Counted from the first letter of the stretch, positions 1-10,354 are shown. The stretch: 64,000 nt of DNA from Campylobacter ureolyticus ACS-301-V-Sch3b (GCF_000413435.1 NZ_KE340326.1:124001-188000); one strand, 5' to 3'. Notes: generated by a model from the letters alone, not told the origin. Program-made: numbers and translations.

Positions 1-62
1 TGTATTTTAACCAAAAAAATTCTTTTGTTATTTAGCGATATTTGAAATTTCTCATTTGACAT
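1..62 (-). CDS. Membrane protein of tandem family, 5' end only (third copy)
   Basis: The minus strand from an ATG at 60-62 encodes about 20 residues beginning MSNEKFQIS and continuing NKRIFLVK. This is almost the same N-terminus as the two complete proteins at 156-851 and 945-1619. The gene runs off the left edge, so at least three copies stand in a row. The function of the family is unknown; only the shared N-terminus supports this call. Confidence 0.75.
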   Translation of the reverse strand, partial: MSNEKFQISLNNKRIFLVKI

Positions 63-155
63 CTTTTTCCTTTTTATGCTACAAATTTATAACTTTTAAA
101 ATTATAAATCTTTTTAGTTATTATTTGGTTGCAAAAAACATTACAATTAAAAATT
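63..155. repeat. 93-bp intergenic repeat, copy 1
   Basis: The spacer between the first and second members of the membrane-protein array has the same length (93 bp) as the spacer at 852-944. By eye it differs at only about four positions. It contains the ribosome binding site region of the left-hand gene. Its conservation points to recent tandem duplication of a gene-plus-spacer unit or to ongoing gene conversion. Confidence 0.85.
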
Positions 156-851
156 TTATTTGCTTATATTTAACTCTTTTTTAAAATATCTATATTCTTT
201 TATTAAATTTATTGGGATAGATAGCCAAATTGATAGTGGTAAATATATAATAAAAAAGCCCAATAAGAAAAATACATAAAACATACGAAATATACCATTA
301 TTCTGTACTTCATCAGAAAAATTAGTAATCTGAATTAAATCAATTCCGCAAAGTAGAAATATGCTGATTGTTGGGAGAACTATAAAAATAAATGCTTTAT
401 ATAGCTTTATTTCATTCAATATTTTATAGTTTTTTTTAATTTTATGCACAAAAATAATATAAATAAAAATAGAGATAAAATATAAAATATATGCAAATAT
501 TAAATTATTTTTATTCATAGAGGCTATATACAAGATAAAAATACTAAAAATATATGTTAAAAAAAGTTGTTTTTTATTGCCAGAATCTGCAAAATAAAAC
601 ATTTTACAAAGTATAATTATAGATAAAAATAAAACATATATTTTGCGAAAAGTATCTTCCACTAAGGCTCCAAATAGTGCTCCTACTAAAATATCAACAA
701 TATCTATCTTACTATAATTGAGACTTTTTATAAATTCTAAGCCACCAAAATATACAGCAAAAGCCATACCAACTAAAAATATAATAGCTTGAACTTTAAC
801 CAAAAAAATTCTTTTTTTAGTTGGCGATATTTGAAATTTTTCATTTGGCAT
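156..851 (-). CDS. Multi-pass membrane protein, tandem family copy 2, unknown function
   Basis: The 231-residue protein is dominated by hydrophobic stretches, about six probable membrane segments, with a short basic N-terminus (PTKKR) and a lysine-rich C-terminal tail. The first ~45 residues (KRIFLVKVQAIIFLVGMAF region) and the last ~30 (LPLSIWLS, then EYRYFKKELNI) are nearly identical to its neighbour at 945-1619, while the middle is strongly diverged. The family is not recognised, and no catalytic motif or signal-peptidase site is visible. The start ATG at 849-851 matches the partial copy at the left edge. Confidence 0.7.
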   Translation of the reverse strand: MPNEKFQISPTKKRIFLVKVQAIIFLVGMAFAVYFGGLEFIKSLNYSKIDIVDILVGALFGALVEDTFRKIYVLFLSIIILCKMFYFADSGNKKQLFLTYIFSIFILYIASMNKNNLIFAYILYFISIFIYIIFVHKIKKNYKILNEIKLYKAFIFIVLPTISIFLLCGIDLIQITNFSDEVQNNGIFRMFYVFFLLGFFIIYLPLSIWLSIPINLIKEYRYFKKELNISK

Positions 852-944
852 CTTTTTCCTTTTTATGCTACAAATTTATGACTTTTAAAATTATAAATCT
901 TTTTAGTTATTATTTGGTTGTAAAAAACATTGCAGTTAAAAATT
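852..944. repeat. 93-bp intergenic repeat, copy 2
   Basis: Near-identical partner of the spacer at 63-155, lying between the second and third membrane-protein genes. Homology continues without a break into the start of one gene and the end of the next. Confidence 0.85.
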
Positions 945-1619
945 TTATTTGCCTATATTTAACTCTTTTTTAAAATATCTGTATTCGTTTATTAAATTTA
1001 TTGGGACGGATAGCCAAATTGATAGTGGTAAAAATATGGCGACAACAACGACTAATAATGCCATAAAAAATCCAAGTTCTTTTCCTTTAATAGCATAATT
1101 ATCATACAACAAGCCAATGTATAAAACAGCCATAAGAATCGTTGAAAAATTTATATATAAAAATGACTTAAATAGCGGAATTTCATTTATTAACTTATAA
1201 AATTTATCCATTACTAAGATGGAACATAGATAAATAAATACACATGTTAAATAAATACTTAAAGATACATATAAATTATTTAATGTATATAAATTTACAA
1301 GACAAATATAAATTGGTAATAAATTTAGCAATATACCAAATAAATACTTTTTTGATAACTTATAATCATAAGGATAAAATGCTTTTAAAGCTAAAATTAT
1401 AGAAAAAAATAAAATATATATTTTATAAAAAACAGTTTCAAGCAAAGATCCTATTAAAATGTCAAAGATATCTATTTTATTATAGTTATATCTATTAACA
1501 GAATCCAAGCCACCAAAATATACAGCAAAAGCCATACCAACTAAAAATATAATAGCTTGAACTTTTACTAAAAAAATTCTTTTGTTATTTAGCGATATTT
1601 TAGATTTTTCATTTGTCAT
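945..1619 (-). CDS. Multi-pass membrane protein, tandem family copy 3, unknown function
   Basis: Paralogue of the gene at 156-851, with the same N-terminal block (NKRIFLVKVQAIIFLVG) and C-terminal block (LPLSIWLSVPINLI then EYRYFKKELNIGK) around a diverged hydrophobic core. The reading frame opens at 1640, but the ATG at 1617-1619 (MTNEK) is preferred: it aligns with the starts of the other two copies and has GGA about six bases upstream. This is the first gene of the array in transcription order. Function is unknown; only integral membrane location is supported. Confidence 0.7.
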   Translation of the reverse strand: MTNEKSKISLNNKRIFLVKVQAIIFLVGMAFAVYFGGLDSVNRYNYNKIDIFDILIGSLLETVFYKIYILFFSIILALKAFYPYDYKLSKKYLFGILLNLLPIYICLVNLYTLNNLYVSLSIYLTCVFIYLCSILVMDKFYKLINEIPLFKSFLYINFSTILMAVLYIGLLYDNYAIKGKELGFFMALLVVVVAIFLPLSIWLSVPINLINEYRYFKKELNIGK

Positions 1620-1749
1620 TTTAGTTCCGTCACAATGCAATTTTACAACTTTGAAAATTATAAAATATTTTTATCTATTTTATCTTTTAAATTTTTTATA
1701 AAATTTTATAGTACTGCCAAGTATTTATATAATAAATTTTAGATGATAA

Positions 1750-1770
1750 AATAGCCCAAAAAGGGCTATT
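1750..1770 (-). terminator. Hairpin terminator after the universal stress gene
   Basis: AATAGCCC, a five-base A loop, then GGGCTATT form a perfect 8-bp stem immediately after the stop codon at 1775. On the minus strand the hairpin is followed by a short T-rich stretch. Confidence 0.7.
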
Positions 1771-1774
1771 AAAT

Positions 1775-2626
1775 TTACATCATTACAGGATATTTTGTAT
1801 TTTCAAGGAAGTATTTTGAAGCTCCACCTAAGAAAATTTCTCTAATTCCAGTATTTGTGTCAATACCCGCTACGATCATATCAACTTCGTATTTATCAGC
1901 TGCTTTTAAAAGTGCTTGACCTGGAACTTTGCCTTCTGTTTTTACAACTTCAAAATTAGGGTTAATACCATGAATATCAAGATAATTTAAAATTCTTCCT
2001 TTTGTTTCATCCATTCCATCTTGTAAATAATGTTGAGAAGTTATACAAAATACCTCTTTTGCGTTTTTAATGAGTGGAAGTGCATTATGCAATGCTCTTG
2101 CGCTTGATGTGCTGCCTGTTAGGCTGAGTAAAATTCTATCTGTTTTAAACTCAGTCATTTTTCTTGGAAATGCAATAGCTGGCTTACCACTTTTTACAAC
2201 AGAAGCTTCAAAAGTACCTGTTATAACGCCATGCGGAGGAACTGCAGCCACTACTAAATCACAATATTTAGAGTGCTTTTCAACAAGCTCAGATCTTGTT
2301 CCAAGCATATTTCTTAAAAATGCACTATTTTTAGTGTGCTGATCCTCGCTATATGCTATCCCAAGCTTTTTACATTCCTCTTTTACAATTTTTTCATTTA
2401 AGCTTTGCTCTTCAGCGAGTTCCTCTTTTGCAGTTCTTAAAAACTCATCAAGCATTATTCCGCCCCTAAGAGTCATTCTAGTATTATAAACAGTCTCAGG
2501 ATCAAGCTGGCAAGCAATAATGCTAAGATGAGATCCAAAATACTTATTTATAAGTAAAGCTGCATGAATTCTCTCTCTTAGCTCTTCTCCGCCACCGATT
2601 GGAAAAAATAACTTTTTAAAATCCAT
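1775..2626 (-). CDS. Universal stress protein (UspA family, two domains)
   Basis: The 283-residue protein has the length of a tandem Usp protein. The N-terminal half (FFPIGGGEELRERIHAALLI) and the C-terminal half both look like Usp folds. The C-terminal half ends with the family-type segment VDMIVAGID followed by FLGGASKYFLENTKYPVMM, which resembles the nucleotide-binding G-2x-G-9x-G region. Usp proteins are cytoplasmic and bind ATP or respond to stress; the exact role is not shown. The gene stands alone between the membrane array and pnp, with its own hairpin terminator. Confidence 0.8.
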   Translation of the reverse strand: MDFKKLFFPIGGGEELRERIHAALLINKYFGSHLSIIACQLDPETVYNTRMTLRGGIMLDEFLRTAKEELAEEQSLNEKIVKEECKKLGIAYSEDQHTKNSAFLRNMLGTRSELVEKHSKYCDLVVAAVPPHGVITGTFEASVVKSGKPAIAFPRKMTEFKTDRILLSLTGSTSSARALHNALPLIKNAKEVFCITSQHYLQDGMDETKGRILNYLDIHGINPNFEVVKTEGKVPGQALLKAADKYEVDMIVAGIDTNTGIREIFLGGASKYFLENTKYPVMM

Positions 2627-2707
2627 ATTAAATCCTTTTTAATGTATTTTACTTATTCTACTTTTTATTTACTAACAATGCCCTTAACTTTTAAATTTGC
2701 TTATTTT

Positions 2708-4870
2708 TTAAACAAGCTTTAAAGATATTTTGTTACCTTTTTGCCCATCTACTGCAACTTTTACTATATCACCCTCTTTTAGTTCATCTTTTATATTTGA
2801 TATGTGAAGCAATCCATCAACCCCATCTCTTAAACTAATAAATGCTCCAAAAGGCATAACGCTTTTAACTTCACCTTCAAATTCTTCACCTATTTCAAAT
2901 TTGATATTTTTTTTATGATCTTTTTTTGAACCTTTAAATTTATTATCTTTTTTTGCAATTTCAAGAATCTTTTCCTTTGCTTCATAAACTAAATTTTTAT
3001 TTTTACCAAGAATTTTCACTTCGCCGCTATCTCTATCAAGGTCAATTGTAACTAAATAATCATCAACTAAGCTTTTTATTGTTTTTCCACCTTGTCCTAT
3101 GACATCTACCATTTTGCTTGGATCGATATTAAAAATTTCAGTTTTAGGCAAAATTTCATCATTTACCTTTATTTTAAGATCAGCTTCATTCATTAAATTT
3201 AATATATGCTCTCTTCCCTCTTTTGCTTGATAAAGAGCTTCTTTTAAAACATCAAGGCTAATTCCACCAAGCTTTATATCCATTTGAAGAGCAGTTATAC
3301 CATCAAGTGAACCGGCAACTTTAAAATCCATATCTCCATCATGATCTTCAAGTCCCATAATATCACTTAAAATAGCATGTTTTCCATCTTCAAATATAAG
3401 TCCCATTGCAATTCCTGCAACTAGCTTATAGGTATTTACTCCAGCTGCTCTTAGGGCTAAAGACCCTCCACAAACTGTTGCCATAGAGCTAGATCCATTA
3501 CTTTCAAGAATTTCGCTAACTAGCCTTATAACTTCTGCATTTTCTAAATCAACACTAGGGGCTAAAGCTCTTTTAGCTAAATTTCCATGACCAAGCTCTC
3601 TTCTTCCAGGACTTTTTAAAGGGCTTGCTTCGCCAACACTAAATCCTGGGAAATTATAATTTACCATAAATCTCTCACTTAGTGGTTCACTTTGAGTTAA
3701 AACATCGCTTACTTGAGCGTCATTTTCACTGCCAAGTGTCGCAACCACCAAGGCTTGTGTTTGACCTCTTGTAAAAAGACAACTTCCATGAGCACTTGGG
3801 AGAATGTTTGTTTCAATGCTTATTGGTCTAATTTCTTTTAGACCTCTTCCATCAGCCCTAACATTTTCATTTATAATTTGACTTCTTACTATTTTTCTTT
3901 TGTATTTATTTAAAACAGTTGAAATAACTTCTTCTTTCCAGTCCAAATTTAGTGCCATTTCACCATTTGATATCTTTTTGACTATTTTATTAAGCTCACT
4001 TGCTCTTTCGCTTTTTGCCATTTGATTTATAGCGAATTTAACCTCATCTTTATAATTTTCATCAATAAATTTAGCTATTTCCTCATCTTCCATTTCAGGG
4101 TTTAACTCTAAATCTAGTTTAGCTTTTCTAGCATCTTTAAATGTATCTTCATAAATTTGACTTCCATTTAATATAGCTTTTCCAGCAAAATCTATAGCCT
4201 TTACCATTAATTCTTCATCAAATTCATTCATATTCTGATTTGGAGTAAAATTTAAAGCATCAAGTGGATCATTAGAAATTTCTTTTTTATCATTTTTTTG
4301 TGGGATTGAGCGCATTTCTATCATTAAAAGCTCATCTTTAACACCTGCAACATAAAGATCTAATACACTTTTATCAAGCTCTTTATTTGTAGGGTTTAAA
4401 ACAAACTCATTATCTATCATACCAACTCTAACACCACAAACTGGTGCATCTACAGGAATATCACTTAGATACAGCGCCATACTTGCTGCATTTAGTGCCA
4501 TAACTTGCAAATCAACTTCGCTATCAGCTGATAAAACAAAAACAACTATTTGAGTAGGATAAGCATATCCTTTTGGAAAAAGCGGTCTTAAACTTCTATC
4601 AATTATCCTTGAAGTAAGTGTTTCAAAATCTCCTGGTTTAGTCTCTCTTTTAATATAACCACCAGGAATTTTTCCTGCTGCGTATTGTTTTTCTATATAT
4701 GAAACAGTTAAAGGTAAAAAATCTCCTTCTACTTTTTCATCTTCTCTTGCAACAGTTGCTAAAACAACTGCATTTTTAATTTGTAATAAAACAGCCCCCG
4801 CGGCTTGTTTTGCAACCTTATCAACATCATAAATTTCTAAATTGTTATTTATATCTACTCTATAACGCAT
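2708..4870 (-). CDS. pnp: Polyribonucleotide nucleotidyltransferase (PNPase)
   Basis: The 720-residue protein has the full PNPase architecture: two RNase PH domains (about 1-210 and 310-540) with an alpha-helical linker, a KH domain with [10 protein letters not shown] near 610, and a C-terminal S1 domain ([13 protein letters not shown]). PNPase degrades RNA 3' to 5' using phosphate. The second PH domain carries [14 protein letters not shown] and [11 protein letters not shown] motifs typical of the active half. Its start overlaps the end of the upstream phosphoribosyltransferase gene by 16 bp, so it is the last gene of the purD-rdd-lptD-prt-pnp run. Confidence 0.97.
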   Translation of the reverse strand: MRYRVDINNNLEIYDVDKVAKQAAGAVLLQIKNAVVLATVAREDEKVEGDFLPLTVSYIEKQYAAGKIPGGYIKRETKPGDFETLTSRIIDRSLRPLFPKGYAYPTQIVVFVLSADSEVDLQVMALNAASMALYLSDIPVDAPVCGVRVGMIDNEFVLNPTNKELDKSVLDLYVAGVKDELLMIEMRSIPQKNDKKEISNDPLDALNFTPNQNMNEFDEELMVKAIDFAGKAILNGSQIYEDTFKDARKAKLDLELNPEMEDEEIAKFIDENYKDEVKFAINQMAKSERASELNKIVKKISNGEMALNLDWKEEVISTVLNKYKRKIVRSQIINENVRADGRGLKEIRPISIETNILPSAHGSCLFTRGQTQALVVATLGSENDAQVSDVLTQSEPLSERFMVNYNFPGFSVGEASPLKSPGRRELGHGNLAKRALAPSVDLENAEVIRLVSEILESNGSSSMATVCGGSLALRAAGVNTYKLVAGIAMGLIFEDGKHAILSDIMGLEDHDGDMDFKVAGSLDGITALQMDIKLGGISLDVLKEALYQAKEGREHILNLMNEADLKIKVNDEILPKTEIFNIDPSKMVDVIGQGGKTIKSLVDDYLVTIDLDRDSGEVKILGKNKNLVYEAKEKILEIAKKDNKFKGSKKDHKKNIKFEIGEEFEGEVKSVMPFGAFISLRDGVDGLLHISNIKDELKEGDIVKVAVDGQKGNKISLKLV

Positions 4871-5565
4871 GTTTCTTCTCCTTCTTTTTGTAACGGTAAA
4901 TAATACGGACTTGTCTCTAAAATAGAAATAATTTTTTGTGGTGATAACTCAATCTTTTCTTCGTAATAAAAATCAACATTTACAAAATTTGTAATGTTTC
5001 TAACTGTGTAAATTTGATCTACCATTGAGTTTAAATTTGCTACCATATCACTTGCTATAAGTGGTGTTGCGTAACTCAAAGATTTTGGATTTAAACCAAT
5101 AATTGACTTTAAGCAAACCAAAGCTGTAACGCCCGATTCACAACCTTCATCCAAAAGTAAAATATCTCTATTTTGAAAACTTTGTATTAATTTTCCTTTT
5201 CTATATTTATAAATATTTTTTAAAATACTTTCTTCATATTTTCTGTTTGCCTCTCCATAAACATAATCCATGCTAATATTAAATGAATTAACAAGCTCTT
5301 CTAGGTAAACAATTTCTTCTGTTTCACTAACCATACCTATAACGCAGTCTTTATTTAATGGAGAGTAAATTTTTTCAGTAAATAAAAATTCATAGTTAAG
5401 CTTTAACATTTTTGCAAGCTCATCAACTAATAAAACTGAAGCTAAAGATGGCACGATTATCAATGGCTTTGTTCTTAGTATATCATCAACTGGCAAGATA
5501 TCATACAGTGCCTTTGCTGCCTCAATCTGATCTTTAAAAATTAGATTTTTTCTTGGAATTATCAT
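4855..5565 (-). CDS. Phosphoribosyltransferase-like protein
   Basis: The 236-residue protein contains [17 protein letters not shown] around residues 130-150, which matches the PRPP-binding loop of type I phosphoribosyltransferases (hydrophobic strand, two acidic residues, then small residues and Thr). The N-terminal part resembles the hood of this superfamily ([20 protein letters not shown]). No substrate can be assigned. It overlaps lptD by 4 bp upstream and pnp by 16 bp downstream, so translational coupling is likely. Confidence 0.75.
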   Translation of the reverse strand: MIIPRKNLIFKDQIEAAKALYDILPVDDILRTKPLIIVPSLASVLLVDELAKMLKLNYEFLFTEKIYSPLNKDCVIGMVSETEEIVYLEELVNSFNISMDYVYGEANRKYEESILKNIYKYRKGKLIQSFQNRDILLLDEGCESGVTALVCLKSIIGLNPKSLSYATPLIASDMVANLNSMVDQIYTVRNITNFVNVDFYYEEKIELSPQKIISILETSPYYLPLQKEGEETCVIE

Positions 5566-7799
5566 TTTGATATATCTTTATCATAATCTATATTTTTAGA
5601 TACATCATATCCAACACCACCAAAAGGATAGAAATTTATAAAAAAGTAAAATGCTCTTTTTCTGTTTGCTTTTTTATAGTAAAAATTACTTGAAGTTTTT
5701 GGCTCTAAATCCTCTTGGTAAACAAATGTGTAATTCCAACATTTTCTATTGCGAGTCAGACCCAAACGCCACATTTTACTATATGAACGCTCTAAATCAT
5801 ACTCATATTTAGCAAAAAGCTTGTAAAAATATGGTAAATTTAAAGATGTATCTAAAATCAAATAATTATCTTTATCGTATTTTTCAAATCTTTTTATATT
5901 TTCATACGAGTGAGAAAGTCTGGCACTAAAAGTCTTGTCTGAGTATCCAACATAGCTTTGAACTTTTTCAAAGCGTTTATTTTCATTTGAGTACTCAAAT
6001 TTATTGCCTAAATTTAAACCATTTGAAAAATATAAATCAAGTCTATGAATTAAATTTCCAAATTCTTTATCTTCAAAATCATATTTTTGTTTTACTGAGT
6101 GGCGAAGAAATTTATGGCCGTTTTTATTATAAAGATACTCTGTAAAATTTGCCATTAAATTTCTTTGGGTATAGTCTTTGCCTAGCTCGCCCAAAAAATT
6201 ATCTTCATAATAAAGTCTATTAGCCATATCTTTTAAGGCATTGTTATTTACAATATTTTTATCTTTATCATAGTTATATTTAAATTCTTTAAATAATCTT
6301 TGATTTATATCGCCACTTTGATATCCTGGAATCAAGTATGAAAGATCTAAATTCATCGTATGAAAATAATTTTCATACGATTTTGCAACATCTGTGCCAA
6401 GAGAAAATTTGTGGTAGTTATTTATATAATCACTACTTTTGTCTTTATAAAATTCACCATTTTGATATATGTAGTTTTTACTATAATCAATATGGGTTGC
6501 ATAAAGTGCTTCTGTAAATTTGAAATTTAACCAATCATTAAGTATTGGAGTTGTAAAAACAAGTGGAAGATTAAACTCATATTGTCTAGCTGTAACACCA
6601 ACTTTTCTAGTGTAATTATGAGCTTTAAAATCAGCTGAATAAAGTAAATTATCTAAAAAAGCAGAATTTGTAAATTTGTGATAATGCAAAGTTGGAAGCT
6701 CTTGTAAGGTGTCATCGTTTTTAAAATGATTTTTACTATTTAACTTATCAGTGTCGATATAATATCTTGCATAAGCTCCAAAATAGTGTTCATCAGTTGT
6801 TAAATAGTAATTAAGCTTTGAAGTAGCAAGGGAGTCTCCATCTTCATCGCTTCCACTTTTTTCTTTTAAGTCATAATATTCCACATCATTTATATTAGTA
6901 AATCTAATCCATAAATTTTCTTTAAACTCTCCATTTACTAAATACCCTAAGAGCTTGCTTCTATCATAGTCAAACTCATATCCATGATGTTTTTCGTTTT
7001 TATACTCTAATTTTTCTTGCGCTCTTTTAAAATTATCAAAAACACCACCTCTAATTTCTCCGTAAGAATAAGGCGAATCAGCAAATCTAAAAGTAGCATA
7101 AATTCCAAATCCACGAGTTGTTCTAACCTGTGGGTCAAGTTGTAAATCCCAACTTTCATAAGGAGCAAAATAAATTGGTTGTTTATAATAAAATCCCTCT
7201 TTTGAAATATATCCAACTTCTGGTATTAAAAGCCCTGTTCTTCTTGTTTTATCAGTTGGAAAACCAAAGTATGGAAGATACAAAACTGGAACATTTCCTA
7301 CATAAAAAACAGGATTAAAAAGATGCAAAAATTTAGTTTCTTTGTTTAATTTCCCACTAGTATATTTTATCTTCCAGTCAGGATTATCTATATTGCAGCT
7401 CGAAACAACTGAGTTTTTTGTTCGGTAGTATTTTTGATCAGTGCAGCTTGTTTTGTTTTGCATCCAAATCTCAGCTTCTTTATCCATCATAAAATTTTCT
7501 TTGGCAAAATTTTCTTTATTTTTTAAATCTAATTTTAGATAAGTTGTTTTTGAGGTTTCGTTTTTGCCTTTAAGTAAATTTACATTTCCAAAAAACTCAG
7601 CAACTTCATTTTTTTCATCATAAATAGCCATATCAGAAGTTACTAAATAATCTTTTGAATACATTATAACATTTCCATTTGCATGGATTTTTGTATCAAT
7701 TTTTTTTACATTATCTGCTAAAAACTCTACATCCTGAACATTAGCACAAACTGATGAAATTATAAAAAAGATTAAAAAAAATATTCTTTTATTCAACAT
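5562..7799 (-). CDS. lptD: LPS-assembly protein LptD
   Basis: The 745-residue protein starts with a clear signal peptide ([16 protein letters not shown]). A short OstA/LptA-like N-terminal domain (to about residue 110) follows, then a long beta-rich barrel with many aromatic residues ending near the C-terminus (AFYFFINFYPFGGVGYD). LptD is the outer-membrane barrel that, with LptE, inserts lipopolysaccharide or lipooligosaccharide into the outer leaflet. The start overlaps the RDD gene by 11 bp. Length is at the short end for the family, as in Campylobacter. Confidence 0.92.
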   Translation of the reverse strand: MLNKRIFFLIFFIISSVCANVQDVEFLADNVKKIDTKIHANGNVIMYSKDYLVTSDMAIYDEKNEVAEFFGNVNLLKGKNETSKTTYLKLDLKNKENFAKENFMMDKEAEIWMQNKTSCTDQKYYRTKNSVVSSCNIDNPDWKIKYTSGKLNKETKFLHLFNPVFYVGNVPVLYLPYFGFPTDKTRRTGLLIPEVGYISKEGFYYKQPIYFAPYESWDLQLDPQVRTTRGFGIYATFRFADSPYSYGEIRGGVFDNFKRAQEKLEYKNEKHHGYEFDYDRSKLLGYLVNGEFKENLWIRFTNINDVEYYDLKEKSGSDEDGDSLATSKLNYYLTTDEHYFGAYARYYIDTDKLNSKNHFKNDDTLQELPTLHYHKFTNSAFLDNLLYSADFKAHNYTRKVGVTARQYEFNLPLVFTTPILNDWLNFKFTEALYATHIDYSKNYIYQNGEFYKDKSSDYINNYHKFSLGTDVAKSYENYFHTMNLDLSYLIPGYQSGDINQRLFKEFKYNYDKDKNIVNNNALKDMANRLYYEDNFLGELGKDYTQRNLMANFTEYLYNKNGHKFLRHSVKQKYDFEDKEFGNLIHRLDLYFSNGLNLGNKFEYSNENKRFEKVQSYVGYSDKTFSARLSHSYENIKRFEKYDKDNYLILDTSLNLPYFYKLFAKYEYDLERSYSKMWRLGLTRNRKCWNYTFVYQEDLEPKTSSNFYYKKANRKRAFYFFINFYPFGGVGYDVSKNIDYDKDISK

Positions 7800-8211
7800 T
7801 TACCACCAAAGTCTTAGCTACTTTATCGTGCCAAGTTTGTCTTAAAGGATCAAAAAAAGCCCAAGCAAAACCTAAATAAAAAATCGCCTCGCTAAAAAAT
7901 CTAACTAAGGCTCTTGAAAGCGATGCCCAAAAGCTAGGATTTTCTTTATCTTGGTTTATACACTTTATCTTTAAAGCCTTTTTGCCAAGAGTAGCACCAT
8001 AATAATAAATAAAAAAAGTGTGGTAAATAAGTCTTATCACAGTTTGAGGCACCAAAAAAAGAGGTGCAAGATTTGCAATATCTTCAGGTGTTGAGGCATT
8101 TAAAATTTGATTATAAAATATAACTATTATCAAAAAAGATACTATAAGCTCATCTATTAAAAAAGCAAATGATCTTTTGCCAAATGAAGCAAGACTTACT
8201 TCATCATTCAT
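7789..8211 (-). CDS. RDD family membrane protein
   Basis: The 140-residue protein has the RDD pattern: [16 protein letters not shown] at the N-terminus with the paired R and D residues in the first membrane segment, then two further membrane segments with [13 protein letters not shown] between them. RDD proteins are small inner-membrane proteins, some of which act in ion transport, but the substrate is unknown here. It overlaps purD by 4 bp and lptD by 11 bp. Confidence 0.88.
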   Translation of the reverse strand: MNDEVSLASFGKRSFAFLIDELIVSFLIIVIFYNQILNASTPEDIANLAPLFLVPQTVIRLIYHTFFIYYYGATLGKKALKIKCINQDKENPSFWASLSRALVRFFSEAIFYLGFAWAFFDPLRQTWHDKVAKTLVVNVE

Positions 8212-9455
8212 TTATTCACCTGATAGGCTATGTCACTTCTATACTGCATGCCATCAAATTTTACTTTTTTGCAAAGCTCATATGCATTTTTAGTAGCTTG
8301 CTTTATGGTATCGCCTTTTCCAACACAAACTAAAACCCTACCGCCATCTGCATAAAGCTCCCTATTTTTAGAACTTACCCCTGCGTAGCAAATGTGTGAA
8401 TTTTCAGGTATTTCTTCTATTTTTATAAGTTTTTCAGGTGAACTTTTATATGGATAATTCTGACTTGCAACCACAACACCAACTGCAAATTGATTTTTTA
8501 AACTTATCGGTTTTAATCTTCCAACTGCTGCTTCATATAAAATTTCGCTTAAATTTCCATCTATCAAAGGCATTATAACCTCACACTCAGGATCACCAAA
8601 TCTAACATTAAATTCCAAAACATAAGGCTTGTTATCAACCACCATAATCCCTACAAAAAGCACTCCACAAAATGAAGAACCTTCTTTTTGCATACCACTT
8701 AAAGTAGGTTTTACAACTTCATTTTCTATTTTACTTATTAATTCTTTTGTTGCAAGAGGAGTTGGAGCATAAGCACCCATTCCACCAGTATTTGGCCCCT
8801 CATCTTTATCTAGAAGTTTTTTATGATCTTGAGCTACTGGCAAACTTACAAAATTTTTACCATCACAAATCGCAAAAAAACTTAGCTCAAAGCCATCTAA
8901 AAACTCTTCAACTACAACTTTTTCTCCAGCATCGCCAAAACTTTTGCCATCAAGCATCTCTTTGGCCGCTTTTTTTGCTTCATCTTTGTTGTTTGCTATT
9001 ATCACGCCTTTTCCAGCACACAATCCATCTGCTTTTACGACAATCTTACCATCCATTTTATCTATAAATTTTGAAATTTCATCATAATTACTGCTACTTA
9101 AATACTTTGCAGTTTTTATGCCGTATTTTTGTAAAAAGTCTTTCATGTAAGATTTACTTGTCTCAAGTCTAGCAGCATCCTTGCTAGGTCCAAAAATAAT
9201 TAAATTGTGTTTTTTAAAAATATCAACAATGCCTTTGCCAAGAGGCATTTCAGGCCCTACAATTGTAAGATCAACGTTGTTATCTACAGCAAATTTTGCT
9301 AATTTTTCATAATCATTTATTTCTATATTTTCACCTAAATTTATAGTGGCACCATTTCCTGGGGCAAAATACATCTTATTTACAATTTTTTCTTTTTTAA
9401 GTTTTAAACCTATCGAATACTCGCGCCCACCATTTCCAATAATTAAAATATTCAA
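8208..9455 (-). CDS. purD: Phosphoribosylamine-glycine ligase
   Basis: GAR synthetase, the second step of purine synthesis: phosphoribosylamine plus glycine plus ATP gives GAR. The sequence shows the N-terminal Rossmann-like start [15 protein letters not shown], the ATP-grasp core ([28 protein letters not shown]), GGMGAYAP and the metal-binding [15 protein letters not shown]. The frame is open further upstream, but homologues begin at the NILIIG segment. A TTG at 9453-9455 has GGAG six bases upstream, so it is preferred; an ATG at 9467 is the alternative. The gene follows the 6S RNA directly and may be transcribed by read-through from it. Confidence 0.95.
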   Translation of the reverse strand: MNILIIGNGGREYSIGLKLKKEKIVNKMYFAPGNGATINLGENIEINDYEKLAKFAVDNNVDLTIVGPEMPLGKGIVDIFKKHNLIIFGPSKDAARLETSKSYMKDFLQKYGIKTAKYLSSSNYDEISKFIDKMDGKIVVKADGLCAGKGVIIANNKDEAKKAAKEMLDGKSFGDAGEKVVVEEFLDGFELSFFAICDGKNFVSLPVAQDHKKLLDKDEGPNTGGMGAYAPTPLATKELISKIENEVVKPTLSGMQKEGSSFCGVLFVGIMVVDNKPYVLEFNVRFGDPECEVIMPLIDGNLSEILYEAAVGRLKPISLKNQFAVGVVVASQNYPYKSSPEKLIKIEEIPENSHICYAGVSSKNRELYADGGRVLVCVGKGDTIKQATKNAYELCKKVKFDGMQYRSDIAYQVNK

Positions 9456-9479
9456 ACCAAGCTCCATAAATTTAGTAAA

Positions 9480-9668
9480 ACCCAAGTGGTCGATGCATAG
9501 ATTTAGATTCGGCCCTATAAAAGCCAATCTTGCAAATAGGAGCTTTTTTTAGGTTGCAAATTCTCACTTTTTCAAGCTTAAACAAAATCACATCGCACCA
9601 AAAGCTCACATCTTCGCCATACTATTAGTGTTGGACCCTCATTTTTAACGCTGTCGATCCACTCAGGC
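9480..9668 (-). ncRNA. ssrS: 6S RNA
   Basis: This 189-base non-coding stretch lies just upstream of purD. Its 5' end (GCCTGAGTGGATCGA) pairs with its 3' end (TCGACCACTTGGG): nine pairs including two G-U, one bulged A, then TCGA/TCGA. The 3' end runs straight into TTTTAC. An internal AGCTT/AAGCT hairpin closes the apical region. A perfect TATAAT sits seven bases before the 5' end. From memory, epsilonproteobacterial 6S RNA (Helicobacter pylori) is encoded next to purD, and size and closing-stem shape fit. 6S RNA binds the sigma70 holoenzyme. The ends are inferred, not measured. Confidence 0.75.
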
Positions 9669-9674
9669 AAAGAA

Positions 9675-9680
9675 ATTATA
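9675..9680 (-). promoter_or_regulatory. -10 box of the 6S RNA promoter
   Basis: Perfect TATAAT on the minus strand with six bases between it and the predicted first base G at 9668. It probably also serves purD and the genes behind it. Confidence 0.7.
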
Positions 9681-9709
9681 ACAAAAAAATACTTAAAAAA
9701 TAGTTTTGT

Positions 9710-10354
9710 TTAATGATTTGTTAAATTTTTAGCTAATTTTAGGCACTCGTCTATACTTTGCTTTTGTGAAATAATTAAATTTTTGTGAGATGATAAAAGC
9801 TTTGCAGTAGCATTTCCAATCGCAACTACTTTATAACTCTCATCTATTTTTCCAAAGTTTTTTATGAAACCTTCGACATTTGAAGGAGAGCTAAATATCA
9901 AAATACTTCCAAGTGGTGGCTTTAAGCTTTTATCTAAATTTAAAAAATTATTTTTATATGCAGTTATTTTTGTAAGAATTGCTCCATTTTCAATAAGGAT
10001 TTCACCAACATCTGAAACTGTTTTTTCAGCTTTTAAAAATAGAGTTTTTTTACCTTTTAAAAAAGAAGCTATTTCATTTGCAAATTCATTTCCGTGAGAG
10101 TTTTTCGCTGTATAAATATCACTAAATCCATACTCTAAAGCTTCTTTTGTTGAGCCATCGCCTATACTAAAAACTTTTAAATTTGCTTTTTTTATGTTGT
10201 TAAATTTTAAAGCCTTAATAGAGTTTTTTGAAGTAATAACTAAAGCTTCAAATTTATTTAAATCAACACTAAATTTTAAAAACTCTATTTCACAAACTTT
10301 TAAATTTTTAACTGCTTTATTTTGCGTGTGGGATATGAGATAAATTTCATCCAT
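9710..10354 (-). CDS. hemD: Uroporphyrinogen-III synthase
   Basis: The 214-residue protein fits HemD in length and pattern: an N-terminal ALVITSKNSIKAL segment, mid-protein VFSIGDGSTKEALEYGF, and C-terminal ILIFSSPSNVEGFIKNFG followed by VVAIGNATAKLL. These are the few conserved positions of this divergent family, which closes hydroxymethylbilane to uroporphyrinogen III in haem synthesis. It lies about 40 bp upstream of the 6S promoter and has no overlap with its neighbours. Confidence 0.88.
   Translation of the reverse strand: MDEIYLISHTQNKAVKNLKVCEIEFLKFSVDLNKFEALVITSKNSIKALKFNNIKKANLKVFSIGDGSTKEALEYGFSDIYTAKNSHGNEFANEIASFLKGKKTLFLKAEKTVSDVGEILIENGAILTKITAYKNNFLNLDKSLKPPLGSILIFSSPSNVEGFIKNFGKIDESYKVVAIGNATAKLLSSHKNLIISQKQSIDECLKLAKNLTNH

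Noticed and set aside
7007..7318. Small frames on both strands within lptD
   Set aside because: They lie wholly inside lptD, have no family resemblance and no ribosome binding sites.
9480..9668. SRP (4.5S) RNA or tmRNA instead of 6S RNA
   Set aside because: No GGAAGCAGC-type SRP tetraloop region and no tRNA-like ends or tag peptide are present; size, end pairing and purD linkage favour 6S.
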